The notes under the pieces: model-generated | Told to the model about the DNA's origin: nothing | The model's database searches: none | The model's input: only the letters and a program-made list of their open reading frames with translations | Origin: an uncultured Draconibacterium sp. | Lineage (GTDB): Bacteria > Bacteroidota > Bacteroidia > Bacteroidales > Prolixibacteraceae | DNA: 64,000 bases | Assembly (NCBI RefSeq): GCF_963674925.1 | Contig: NZ_OY771649.1 | Location: 1,674,001-1,738,000 of the forward strand | Direction of reading: 5' to 3' | Shown: positions 17,107 to 25,234 of the stretch, in pieces | Layout: the number at the start of each line of letters is the position of its first letter | How positions within the stretch are numbered: the stretch's first letter is position 1 | Position numbers and translations under genes: made by a program

Positions 17107-18831
17107 ATGATACGCAAGATATTTTCATTAGTAGCATTATTCTCGTTGGCTGTTACCGTATTTGCCGCCGACGAACCAAAGATTGAAGTACCGTTACGCT
17201 TCGACCGTTATTACGATTACGACGATGTAGTTAAAGCCCTGGAAGTACTTCATGAGGCTTATCCGGAACTGACCAAACTGGAGTCGGTTGGAGAAAGCGA
17301 GGAAGGATTAAAAATTTATGCACTTACCATCAACAACAAAAAAACCGGTGCAGAACACGATAAACCGGGTGTTTGGGTTGACGGAAACATTCACGGGAAT
17401 GAGATTCAGGCCGGTGAAGTATGCCTGTACTATGCCAATATGCTGCTTACTAAATATGGCAAAAATGAGCAGGTTACTAAGGCTGTCGACAGCAACGTAC
17501 ACTACATTATTCCGGTGGTGAATGTGGATGGCCGCAACCACTTTTTTAAGGATGCACATACGCCAAGTTCAAGCCGAAGCATTCGTATTCCAAAAGATGA
17601 CGATGGCGACGGTTTATTTGATGAAGATGCCCCGGATGATCTGGATGGCGACGGCAGCATTTGCCAGATGCGTATAAAAGATCCGAACGGAAATTATAAA
17701 CCCGATCCGGAAGATCCGCGCATTATGGTTCGTGTAAAACCCGGCGAAAAAGGTGAATACACCATTTTGGGTTCTGAAGGCATCGATAACGATGGCGACG
17801 GAAGATTTAACGAAGATGCAGAAGGTTATCTCGACCCGAACCGTAACTGGGGTTACCACTGGCAGCCTCAGTACGTGCAGCAGGGAGCAGGTAATTTCCC
17901 GTTTTCGGGCGTTGGCATAAAAGCAGTTGATGAGTTTGCTGCCAAACACCCCAATATTATCGTAAACTTTTCATTCCATAATTCGGGCGGTATGTGGCTG
18001 CGTGTTCCTGCCGATGATAAGACATCTATTCCATCAACAGATATAGCTGCTTATGATGTAATTGGTAAAGAAGCCATTAAAATTACTCCCGGATATGTTT
18101 ATATGACCTCGGTTGAACTTTACCCGACATTTGGTGACTCAGATGGCCAAATGTTCTTTGTACACGGTTCGTATACTTTTGTTGGCGAATTGTTTATGCG
18201 CGAGCATGAAACTTACAAAGCGAAAAGTGATAAACCTGCAACCGGTTCCGAAAGTGACCGCACTGAACGTAACCGCGAACAATTGAAATTTAACGACAAC
18301 GTGGCACAGGGCGAATTATACAAAGAGTGGAAACCTTACAACCACCCCGTTTACGGCGAAATTGAAATTGGTGGTTGGGTGAAAATGAGCTCGCGTTTAC
18401 CACATCCGTTTATGTTGCCCGATTTGGTGCACCGCAACGCTTCAGTGGTTTTGCTGGCAGCCAACGAAACACCAAAAGTGGAAATGGATGTTTTTGAGGT
18501 AAAAGAGCTGGACAATAACCTGAAACGAATTCGGGTTCGCTTAACAAACAAGAACGGTTTATCGACCATGACGGCCCAGGCTGTAAAAGATAAGTTGTAT
18601 ACCATCGACCACCTGAAAGTTTCGGGAGCCAAAGTTATTGCCGGTGGAAAAATTAACGATTACCGCCTCGACCAGGTAAGTTATAAAGAACATAAACCTG
18701 AAGTTCAGTTCTTTGCCATTCCGGGACACAGTAGTGCAGAATATGAATTTATTGTTCAAGGCAAAGGAGAAGTTAAACTGGAATACTCCTCGCAAAAAGC
18801 AGGTATTACTAGTACTTCGGTTGCTTTATAA
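17107..18831 (+). CDS. M14-family zinc carboxypeptidase
   Basis: A 574-residue exported metallopeptidase (signal about 1-20, cut after FAA). The M14 catalytic set is complete: zinc ligands His96 and Glu99 (GNIHGNEIQAGE), substrate Arg246 (DPNRNWGYHW), third zinc ligand His291 (NFSFHNSGGM) and catalytic Glu361 (FVGELFMRE). Between the zinc motif and the Arg lie Asp-rich calcium-type loops (DDDGDGLFDEDAPDDLDGDG, IDNDGDGRFNEDAEG), an insertion shared with its dead neighbour. A beta-sandwich of about 130 residues ends the protein. It probably trims C-termini of peptides in the periplasm or outside. Preceded by GGAGG five bases from its ATG and followed by a strong terminator; co-transcribed with the preceding gene. 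Confidence 0.9.
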   Translation: MIRKIFSLVALFSLAVTVFAADEPKIEVPLRFDRYYDYDDVVKALEVLHEAYPELTKLESVGESEEGLKIYALTINNKKTGAEHDKPGVWVDGNIHGNEIQAGEVCLYYANMLLTKYGKNEQVTKAVDSNVHYIIPVVNVDGRNHFFKDAHTPSSSRSIRIPKDDDGDGLFDEDAPDDLDGDGSICQMRIKDPNGNYKPDPEDPRIMVRVKPGEKGEYTILGSEGIDNDGDGRFNEDAEGYLDPNRNWGYHWQPQYVQQGAGNFPFSGVGIKAVDEFAAKHPNIIVNFSFHNSGGMWLRVPADDKTSIPSTDIAAYDVIGKEAIKITPGYVYMTSVELYPTFGDSDGQMFFVHGSYTFVGELFMREHETYKAKSDKPATGSESDRTERNREQLKFNDNVAQGELYKEWKPYNHPVYGEIEIGGWVKMSSRLPHPFMLPDLVHRNASVVLLAANETPKVEMDVFEVKELDNNLKRIRVRLTNKNGLSTMTAQAVKDKLYTIDHLKVSGAKVIAGGKINDYRLDQVSYKEHKPEVQFFAIPGHSSAEYEFIVQGKGEVKLEYSSQKAGITSTSVAL

Positions 18832-18851
18832 AAAAGATATTTAGTGATATT

Positions 18852-18883
18852 AAAAGAGTGCTCGCGTCCGTGAGCACTCTTTT
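18852..18883 (+). terminator. terminator of the M14 operon
   Basis: AAAAGAGTGCTC (18852-18863) pairs with GAGCACTCTTTT (18872-18883), loop GCGTCCGT, T-run included. It lies 20 bp after the M14 stop. The loop core GCGTCC recurs in two other hairpins of this gap. Confidence 0.85.
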
Positions 18884-19032
18884 CTTACAGAATTTAATTT
18901 TACCGAATAGCGACCAGTTCAAATCCAGTGCATTAATTCCCAAATTCTTATTGCTATGCTATCGGTATTTACCAATGAAATTTCATCGTTTCGCTTAATG
19001 CTCACGCTGAAAACAATTGGCATACTTGAAAT
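18884..19032. other. gene-free spacer
   Basis: Part of a 718-bp gene-free stretch (18832-19549). Between the M14 terminator and the first small-RNA-like cassette no gene, promoter or repeat was recognised. Confidence 0.4.
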
Positions 19033-19149
19033 AAAAAAAAATCCCGGCGTCCACTCCGGGATTTTTTAATCCAGTCTTTTTAAACAACTAAATGAATTCT
19101 AATAATTCTCCTCCTCTATTTCTAGCGGGGTTTGTATAATTCAAAAGTA
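19033..19149 (-). ncRNA. candidate small RNA, cassette 1
   Basis: Read on the minus strand: a TACTTTTG box (19142-19149, matching TAnnTTTG), then TATACAAACCCC, about 55 unstructured bases including GAGGAGGAG, then the terminator ATCCCGG-AGTGGACG-CCGGGAT (19041-19062) followed by nine T. The predicted transcript of about 100 nt, starting near 19135, has no start codon giving a sensible peptide. Cassette 2 shares its start, its end and the terminator loop. No matching -33 box was seen. On the plus strand the same hairpin is followed by six T, so it may work both ways. Expression is not shown. Confidence 0.5.
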
Positions 19150-19334
19150 ATTATGTTATTGTACATTATACTACTAGAGCTACTGAAATCAACTAGCCAA
19201 AATGCTGATATTACCACTTCCAAATTGCTGAGGCAAAAGTTCGCATAATGTAGCGTATAGCTTAATTGAAAATTTTCGAAGGCCTTTTCAAAACCCTGCC
19301 GCAATCGGAATAACGTCTGATTCGATCATCGGCA
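19150..19334. other. spacer between the two cassettes
   Basis: No gene supported. A 60-codon minus-strand frame (19122-19304) crosses this spacer and the start of cassette 1 but resembles no protein. Confidence 0.4.
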
Positions 19335-19441
19335 TAAAAAATCCCGGGCGTCCAATCCGGGATATTTATTTTATCACAATATAACAGGGTTTCTATAACC
19401 TTTAACTAAACTATCTACTGGGTTTGTATAGTGCAAATATA
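19335..19441 (-). ncRNA. candidate small RNA, cassette 2
   Basis: Minus strand: a TATATTTG box (19434-19441, perfect TAnnTTTG), then TATACAAACCCAG, about 50 AT-rich bases, then the terminator ATCCCGG-ATTGGACGC-CCGGGAT (19341-19363) followed by six or seven T. Predicted transcript about 93 nt, starting near 19427. Its 5' motif and the TGGACGC terminator loop match cassette 1, which lies about 290 bp downstream in the same direction, suggesting a duplicated small-RNA gene. The middle parts differ, as expected for paralogous regulators. It could instead be a remnant of a repeated leader. Confidence 0.5.
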
Positions 19442-19549
19442 CCTGCTGCTGGTTAACCTACACGATATATTTTGCTGAAAGCACACAAGAATAAACTGAT
19501 ATTTAACGGTTTAAAATACTGACCACAGGCTATTCGAATACCGACAAGC

Positions 19550-20008
19550 CTATTTTAAATACCGAAATACCTGCTCTTTTCGGAGTCCGTTGTCTACTAA
19601 AACCGCCTCAACTCCCAGTTTCCCGACTTCGTGAATGTTGCGGTGTTCGTCGTCGAAGAAAACCATTTCGTGATAGTCAATTCCAAAATACTTTTTGATA
19701 TTTGAGAAATGCTGAATTTTACTGCTCGGATAAATTTCTTTCAGGTCGAAATATTTATCGATATCAAACAGGTGAAGCAGATCTTGTGCCCAGGATGGCT
19801 CGAAAGTTCGTGAAGCTGCAGCAATTTTTCGCTTGTTCTTTTTAAGTTCCTCCAATACAGGAATCACGTCGGGATACAATTCCATTTCACTGTTTGACTG
19901 GTCGAGTAAGGCTCCGTTGCTCCAGTAATAAGGCGGGTTTGTAGCATCGCACCATGTTCCACCGGCATCCCACAGGGTAAAATCCAAATCAAAAACGAAT
20001 AACTTCAT
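19550..20008 (-). CDS. HAD-family phosphatase, MDP-1 type
   Basis: A 152-residue cytoplasmic HAD phosphatase of the magnesium-dependent phosphatase-1 group. Motif I is FDLDFTLWD (nucleophile Asp7, acid/base Asp9), motif II AAASRT (about 83-88), motif IV FFDDEHRN (about 125). Length fits the cap-less MDP-1 family, whose members act on protein phosphotyrosine or sugar phosphates; the substrate here is unknown. It ends 82 bp before the start-side of the TRAP gene set's 3' end, both on the minus strand, and appears to be a separate unit with its start upstream at 20008. Confidence 0.85.
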   Translation of the reverse strand: MKLFVFDLDFTLWDAGGTWCDATNPPYYWSNGALLDQSNSEMELYPDVIPVLEELKKNKRKIAAASRTFEPSWAQDLLHLFDIDKYFDLKEIYPSSKIQHFSNIKKYFGIDYHEMVFFDDEHRNIHEVGKLGVEAVLVDNGLRKEQVFRYLK

Positions 20009-20090
20009 GGAGGCGAAAATAGAGAAAGTATGGAGATTTGTGTTTTATATCAACTCCTCAGAGCCAATATAAAACACAAATTTTAAGTCG

Positions 20091-21554
20091 CTAAAATCCC
20101 AAGCTTTGAGGTAACCACATCGAGATTTCAGGAATATAAGTTACCAGCAACAAACAAACGATCATGGCTATAAACATCGGGATTAGTGGTTTTATCACCG
20201 TTTCGATTTTTACCTGGCTTACACTACATCCGATAAACAGCAGCGAACCAACTGGAGGTGTTCCCAAACCAACACTCAGGTTCAATACCATGATAATTCC
20301 GAAGTGAACCGGTTCCAATCCTAAATTGGTAACGATGGGTAAGAATATCGGTGTAAAGATCAACACTGCCGGAGTCATGTCCATAAACACACCCACAAAC
20401 AGTAAAATCAAATTGATGATCAGCAGAATTACAAATTTATTATCGCTCAATGCCAATAAGGCTTCGCTTACATTTTGCGGAATATTCTCGTAAGCCATAA
20501 TCCACGATAAACCGATACAGGTAGCAACCAGCAACAATACAAATGCCGTAGTTTTTACCGAGCGTAGAATTACGTCGGGAAGGTCTTTCCAACTTAATTC
20601 ACGATAAATAAATGCCAAAACCAAAGCGTATAAAACAGCCACGGCCGAAGCTTCAGTTGCGGTGAAGAAACCGGCTACAATACCACCGATAACAATCACC
20701 AGCATCATCAGACTAGGGAGAGCGTGCCAGAGCGTTTTTAAAGCATTCAAAGCACCTTTTTTATGTCTGCTGCCGTAATAGCCAATTCCTCCCAGGAACA
20801 ATGCGCCGATTCCGCCATAAATGGCTGTGGCTACTCCTGCGGAAAATACACTGTTTACTTTTATCAATCCAACAATTACTAAAGCTAGTGACGCAATTAC
20901 GGCAAGGAATTTACCGAGGTTGCGAACCATTCCGCTAAATCCAAAATGTTTGTACGAGAACATTCCCAAAGCCACAGCCATAATTGCCAATCCGGTTAAA
21001 ATACCCGGGGCATAGCCGGCAAGGAAAAGCGCGGTGATGGAAACACCACCACTGGCCAGTGAATATACAATAAGGATATTACTTGGCGGAATTGACAAAC
21101 CTGTTGTTGCCGAAGTAATGTTTACCGCTGCACTAAAGTTTTTATCGTATCCCTCTTTGTTCATTTCAGGCATCATAATACTACCGATTGCCGAAGCAGA
21201 AGCGGCAGCCGAGCCCGAAATAGCACCGAAAAGCATATTTGCAAAAACATTAACAAAAGCCAGTCCGGCAGGCCAGCGACCAACCAAAACACGGGCAAAG
21301 TTAATAAGCCGGATGGCTATCCCTCCCTTGTTCATTATATTCCCCGCCAGTATAAAAAACGGAATCGCCAGCAGTGCAAAACTATCCAGCCCTGTTGCCA
21401 TTCGCTGTGCAAATGTTGTTGCGGCAGGAAGCGGCATAATGGTTACCAGCATGGTTAAAATCCCTGAAATTCCGATACTGATTGCAATGGGAACTCCAAT
21501 AACAAGTAAAATTATAAAGCTTACTACAAGTACAATTACTCCTAAAAATTCCAT
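20091..21554 (-). CDS. dctM: TRAP transporter large permease (DctM)
   Basis: A 487-residue inner-membrane protein with about 12-13 hydrophobic helices, the TRAP transporter membrane core that couples sodium flux to uptake of organic acids. Typical segments: an N-terminal VIVLVVSFIILLVIGVPIA, the GAISGSAAASASAIGSIM motif, and NLSVGLGTPPVGSLLF near the C-terminus. It is somewhat longer than the usual 430 residues because of an insert near 215-265. Its ATG overlaps the dctQ stop (TAATG), so the two are translationally coupled. The position behind hexuronate genes suggests a uronate or keto-sugar-acid substrate. Confidence 0.93.
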   Translation of the reverse strand: MEFLGVIVLVVSFIILLVIGVPIAISIGISGILTMLVTIMPLPAATTFAQRMATGLDSFALLAIPFFILAGNIMNKGGIAIRLINFARVLVGRWPAGLAFVNVFANMLFGAISGSAAASASAIGSIMMPEMNKEGYDKNFSAAVNITSATTGLSIPPSNILIVYSLASGGVSITALFLAGYAPGILTGLAIMAVALGMFSYKHFGFSGMVRNLGKFLAVIASLALVIVGLIKVNSVFSAGVATAIYGGIGALFLGGIGYYGSRHKKGALNALKTLWHALPSLMMLVIVIGGIVAGFFTATEASAVAVLYALVLAFIYRELSWKDLPDVILRSVKTTAFVLLLVATCIGLSWIMAYENIPQNVSEALLALSDNKFVILLIINLILLFVGVFMDMTPAVLIFTPIFLPIVTNLGLEPVHFGIIMVLNLSVGLGTPPVGSLLFIGCSVSQVKIETVIKPLIPMFIAMIVCLLLVTYIPEISMWLPQSLGF

Positions 21555-22024
21555 TACTCTTCAATATTTTGGTTCAGTGAATTATCAATAGCATAATAAA
21601 TAATAAGCAGTCCGCTTAGAGGGACAATGAGGTAAACGTAGCCCAGAGGCAGCGCCAGTGCTGCTGATTTTACGTTAAGGTAGAAACGTGTGTAAACCAA
21701 CCACGAGCCTCCAAACACCATTACAAACAACGCAAAAAGGCCAACCAGCGAATTAATAATAATCTGCAAACGGCGTTTTTTGGCACCTTTCATTTTTTGC
21801 AGCATCAGGTCGATGGCGAGGTGTTCGTTTTTTCCGGCCACATTAGCAGCGCCCAACATACCTACCCAAATCAACAGGAATCCGGCCAGCTCGTCGGTGA
21901 ATGAACTTGGTGCCGACAAAACGTAGCGGCTAAAAACCTGCCAGAGTACATCCAGTACCAATATGCTCATAATCGAAATCAACAAGATCTCGATGACTTT
22001 ATCTATTTTTTCTCTGATAGTCAT
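21554..22024 (-). CDS. dctQ: TRAP transporter small permease (DctQ)
   Basis: A 156-residue protein with four hydrophobic helices (about 12-30, 45-62, 88-110, 126-146), typical of DctQ. The signature VFSRYVLSAPSSFTDELAGFL in the first half and the acidic/aromatic turn match the family. It partners DctM in the inner membrane and receives the binding protein. It starts 20 bp after dctP and overlaps dctM by one base. Confidence 0.92.
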   Translation of the reverse strand: MTIREKIDKVIEILLISIMSILVLDVLWQVFSRYVLSAPSSFTDELAGFLLIWVGMLGAANVAGKNEHLAIDLMLQKMKGAKKRRLQIIINSLVGLFALFVMVFGGSWLVYTRFYLNVKSAALALPLGYVYLIVPLSGLLIIYYAIDNSLNQNIEE

Positions 22025-22044
22025 AATCTCTTTCTTATCGGTTT

Positions 22045-23028
22045 CTATTTAACGGCTTCAATGCGACGTAGTATGTCTCCCAAAACTTCGTCTTGTCGGT
22101 ATTTATCCAACATATCGGAAACTTTTTCTGCAAATAATGTTTTGTCTGGATAATTGATCTTAACACCATTCTCCTGAACGATCCGCAACGATTCTTCAAC
22201 CGATTCGGCCCAGTATTTCCGTTCCACAGGCACTGATTCGTCGGCAGCTTCCTGCAGCCACTTTTTCTCCTGCTCGCTTAGTGTATTCCACACTTTTGTA
22301 CTGATGATCAGCACATCGGGCACACAGGTATGTTCATCTAATGAGTACTGTTTACACACCTCGTAATGATGCGAAGTATATAAACTTGGCTCGTTGTTTT
22401 CGGCGCCGTCAACCACTCCACTTTGCAGCGCAGTATATAATTCGCCCCACGAAATTGGTGTTGGTGAACCACCTAAAGCACGCACCATTTCCATGGCAGT
22501 CTGGCTTTTCATCACCCTGATTTTTAACCCTTTTAAATCGTCGGGAGTATTAATCGGCTTGTCGATGGTATAAAAACTACGAAAACCGGCATCGTAAAAA
22601 CACAAACCACGAATCCAGTATTCTTCGGTACCCAGCAACAATTCTTTACCGATCTCCCCGTCGAAAACTTTAAATGAATGTTCTTTCGAGCGGAAAACAT
22701 ATGGCAAACCCAGTGCTTTAAATTTCGGAGTAAAACTTTCCATTACTGCAGCCGAAACTTTGGTGATTGCCAGACTTCCGATCTGCAACAATTCTACACA
22801 TTGCTGCTCGGAGCCCAACTGCCCGCTGGGGTAAATATCGATGGTGAGTTTCCCTCCTGATTTTTCGGCCAAACGTTCGGCCATAAACTCCATTCCCTTA
22901 TGCACTGGGTGAGTCGGGTCGAGACCATGAGCAAGTTTTAGCACTTTATGTTCTTTGACTTCGGCGCATCCCAGAAGAAATACCACCACAAAAACCAAAG
23001 AAAAAGCTTTAAAGATTTTAGTTCTCAT
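22045..23028 (-). CDS. dctP: TRAP substrate-binding protein (DctP), lipoprotein
   Basis: A 327-residue extracytoplasmic solute receptor. The DctP fold is clear: LKLAHGLDPTHPVHKGMEFM, FPSGQLGS-type loop (YPSGQLGSEQQ), the conserved substrate Arg in LKGLKIRVMKS (about 168-173) and GVVDGAENNEPSLYTS. The signal ends in a lipobox FLLGC with Cys21, so it is lipid-anchored in place of the usual free periplasmic form. Such receptors bind carboxylates through the Arg. The operon points to a hexuronate or 2-keto-3-deoxygluconate-like ligand; this is inferred. It lies 43 bp after eda. Confidence 0.9.
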   Translation of the reverse strand: MRTKIFKAFSLVFVVVFLLGCAEVKEHKVLKLAHGLDPTHPVHKGMEFMAERLAEKSGGKLTIDIYPSGQLGSEQQCVELLQIGSLAITKVSAAVMESFTPKFKALGLPYVFRSKEHSFKVFDGEIGKELLLGTEEYWIRGLCFYDAGFRSFYTIDKPINTPDDLKGLKIRVMKSQTAMEMVRALGGSPTPISWGELYTALQSGVVDGAENNEPSLYTSHHYEVCKQYSLDEHTCVPDVLIISTKVWNTLSEQEKKWLQEAADESVPVERKYWAESVEESLRIVQENGVKINYPDKTLFAEKVSDMLDKYRQDEVLGDILRRIEAVK

Positions 23029-23071
23029 TAGATAAAATTGATTTAGTGTTTCGCCACTTAGGGCGGTCGTT

Positions 23072-23743
23072 TTATGTTGTCAGGTCACTGATAATTTTCA
23101 ATGCCCCGGCACATTTTTCGGTAATATAGGCATAATTTTTTTCGGCCAAAATTTCTTTTGGGAACAATTGCGATCCCATTCCCACACAAGTTACACCGGC
23201 ATCGAACCATTGTTTCAGGTTCTCTTTATCCGGAGATACACCTCCGGTTGGCATAATGCTGGCGTAAGGCATTGGTCCTTTTACTGCTTTTACAAAGCTT
23301 GGTCCTCCCACCTGCGATCCGGGGAAGATTTTAACCACCTCGGCACCCAGTTCGTGAGCACGGCCAATCTCAGTTACCGAACCACAACCCGGACTCCAGG
23401 CTATTTTGCGTTTGTTACAAACTTTTGCGGTAGCTTCGTCAATTAGCGGAGCAACTACAAAGTTGGTTCCCAAAGCGATATACATAGCAGCTGTAGCTTC
23501 GTCAACAATTGAGCCAACTCCCATTATCATTTCCGGACAGTTTTCAATTGTCCATTTGTTTAACTCAGCAAAAACAAGGGTAGCAAAATCGCCACGGTTA
23601 GTGAATTCGAACAAACGCACACCACCATCGTAACAGGCTTTTACCACTGCTTTACAAACCTCAATATCCTGATGATAGAACACCGGCACCATTCCGGTTT
23701 CTTTCATTTTTAATGCAACTTCTATTCTTGAAAATCTTGCCAT
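23072..23743 (-). CDS. eda: KDPG/KHG aldolase
   Basis: A 223-residue class I aldolase that splits 2-keto-3-deoxy-6-phosphogluconate into pyruvate and glyceraldehyde 3-phosphate, the last step of hexuronate breakdown. Seen: the Schiff-base Lys138 in EVVKIFPGSQVGG, the Glu in RLFEFTNRG (about 43-51), GVGSIVDEATA and PTGGVSPDKENL for phosphate binding. Length is usual. It is followed within 43 bp by dctP. A 300-bp gap full of palindromes separates it from kdgK, so it may be served by its own promoter or be lower in the same transcript. Confidence 0.93.
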   Translation of the reverse strand: MARFSRIEVALKMKETGMVPVFYHQDIEVCKAVVKACYDGGVRLFEFTNRGDFATLVFAELNKWTIENCPEMIMGVGSIVDEATAAMYIALGTNFVVAPLIDEATAKVCNKRKIAWSPGCGSVTEIGRAHELGAEVVKIFPGSQVGGPSFVKAVKGPMPYASIMPTGGVSPDKENLKQWFDAGVTCVGMGSQLFPKEILAEKNYAYITEKCAGALKIISDLTT

Positions 23744-24043
23744 TTTATTTTTGATTCATTTTTATTTTCAATTCAACCACTTCGTTACCAGGTAACGTTT
23801 GTCCCCCCGAAAAGGGGGACAAGATTTTTCAATTTATTTGAAAAATCAGGGGGTACAAATATTACCCCAAAATATTATTGGAACGGCTCTTTAATCAACG
23901 TTCTTTTATTACGGCGCATGCAACAGTTCATTTTCAAACTGCTTTTCAGGATGCGCCGTTTTCCGCTATCTCTTTTTTATTCCCCGCCCTAAAGGACGGG
24001 GTTATTTATATTGAACTCCGATGGAGTTCTACTTTTGCCTTGG
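23744..24043. repeat. palindrome cluster (REP-like) between kdgK and eda
   Basis: No gene. Four hairpins follow one another: TTGTCCCCC (23799-23807) with GGGGGACAA (23814-23822); GATTTTTCAA (23823-23832) with TTGAAAAATC (23838-23847); CCCCGCCC with GGACGGGG (about 23982-24001, one mismatch); GAACTCC (24013-24019) with GGAGTTC (24023-24029). A similar ACTCCG/CGGAGC palindrome lies near 34765. This looks like a REP-type element that has entered the operon and may attenuate or stabilise the mRNA. Confidence 0.55.
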
Positions 24044-25144
24044 CTATCGATCAACACGTGCACTTCCGCCGCCGATTATTTTTTCTACTTCTGATAATGT
24101 CGCCATGGTAGTGTCACCCGGAGTAGTCATTGCCAATGCACCGTGTGCAGCACCATATTCCACCGCTTTTGCTCCGTCGTTAAACTCAAGGAAACCATAA
24201 ATTAAACCGGATGCAAAGCTATCGCCGCCGCCAACACGATCCATAATTTCAAGATCTTCGCGGTGTTGCGCTTCGTGAATTACACCTTCGGAATAACAAA
24301 TAGCACCCCATGAATTTACAGTTGCCGTTTTAACTGTACGTAATGTTGTGGCAATTACCTTGAAGTTAGGGAACTCGGATACGGCTGATTTTATCATGTT
24401 TTTATATCCGGTTAAATCCAGTTCTTTCAGATTTTCTTCGTTTCCTTCTACTTCCAAACCTAAACATGCTGTAAAATCTTCTTCATTACCGATCATCACA
24501 TCCACGTATTTGGCGATTTCACGGTTTACTTCCTGTGCTTTTGCTTCTCCACCAATGGCTTTCCAAAGCGACGGACGGTAATTCAAATCATACGAAACAA
24601 TAGTGCCGTACTTCTTAGCAATTTTTACGGCTTCGATAACCGTTTCTGCTGCAGTCTCTGAAAGTGCTGCAAAAATACCACCGGTGTGCATCCAGCGAAC
24701 GCCCAATGTTCCAAAAATATATTCCCAGTCGATATCACCGGGTTTTAATTGCGATGCTGCAGTATTTCCGCGGTCGGAAACACCTTTCGCACCACGAATT
24801 CCAAATCCTCTTTCAGTAAAATTCAGTCCGTTACGAACTGTACGACCACAACCATCATAATCTACCCATTTAACGAATTGCGTGTCCAATCCACCCTGAA
24901 GCATAAAGTCTTCAATTAAGGCACCAACTTCATTGTCGGCCAATGCTGTGATAATCGCTGTTTTCTTTCCAAAACACCTTCTCAGCCCGCGTGATACGTT
25001 ATATTCGCCACCGCCTTCCCAGGCACGAAACTGACGTGTTGTTCGTATTCTGCCTTCTCCAGGATCGAGTCTTAGCATTACTTCTCCAAGAGAGATACAG
25101 TCGTATGTACATTCGGATTTTGATTTAATTTCCAATTTTGCCAT
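24044..25144 (-). CDS. kdgK: 2-keto-3-deoxygluconate kinase (PfkB family)
   Basis: A 366-residue sugar kinase phosphorylating 2-keto-3-deoxygluconate to KDPG. PfkB features: the N-terminal EVMLRLDPGEGRIRTTRQFR, GGGEYNVSRGLRRCFG (substrate glycine motif, about 45-60), and DRVGGGDSFASGLIYG with catalytic Asp308. The length and the GEGRIR opening match the Bacteroidota KdgK branch rather than fructokinase. It sits between uxaC and eda. A -7 box and a perfect 14-bp palindrome lie just upstream, so it has its own regulated promoter. Confidence 0.9.
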   Translation of the reverse strand: MAKLEIKSKSECTYDCISLGEVMLRLDPGEGRIRTTRQFRAWEGGGEYNVSRGLRRCFGKKTAIITALADNEVGALIEDFMLQGGLDTQFVKWVDYDGCGRTVRNGLNFTERGFGIRGAKGVSDRGNTAASQLKPGDIDWEYIFGTLGVRWMHTGGIFAALSETAAETVIEAVKIAKKYGTIVSYDLNYRPSLWKAIGGEAKAQEVNREIAKYVDVMIGNEEDFTACLGLEVEGNEENLKELDLTGYKNMIKSAVSEFPNFKVIATTLRTVKTATVNSWGAICYSEGVIHEAQHREDLEIMDRVGGGDSFASGLIYGFLEFNDGAKAVEYGAAHGALAMTTPGDTTMATLSEVEKIIGGGSARVDR

Positions 25145-25163
25145 GATTTAGTTTATTCTTTAA

Positions 25164-25183
25164 TGCAATCGATTGCAAAAATA
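25164..25183 (-). promoter_or_regulatory. kdgK promoter -7 box with LacI-type operator
   Basis: TGCAATCGATTGCA (25164-25177) is a perfect 14-bp palindrome centred on CG, the form of a LacI-family operator. It overlaps by two bases a minus-strand TATTTTTG box (25176-25183) that matches TAnnTTTG. It ends 19 bp before the kdgK ATG, a place where bound repressor would block initiation. No regulator gene is in the window. Confidence 0.62.
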
Positions 25184-25234
25184 CTATTCTTCCATACAAA
25201 TTTGCATGATTACCTTAAAATCAATGTGTTTTTA

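Noticed and set aside
18920..18945. tRNA-like TTCAAATCC segment
   Set aside because: No acceptor, D or anticodon stems can be drawn around it.
19122..19304. 60-codon minus-strand frame in the small-RNA gap
   Set aside because: Starts between the cassettes and ends at the start of cassette 1; no ribosome-binding site or protein-like composition.
21034..21591. 185-codon plus-strand frame
   Set aside because: Antisense to dctM; low-complexity Ile/Ala/Pro composition mirrors the membrane-protein codons.
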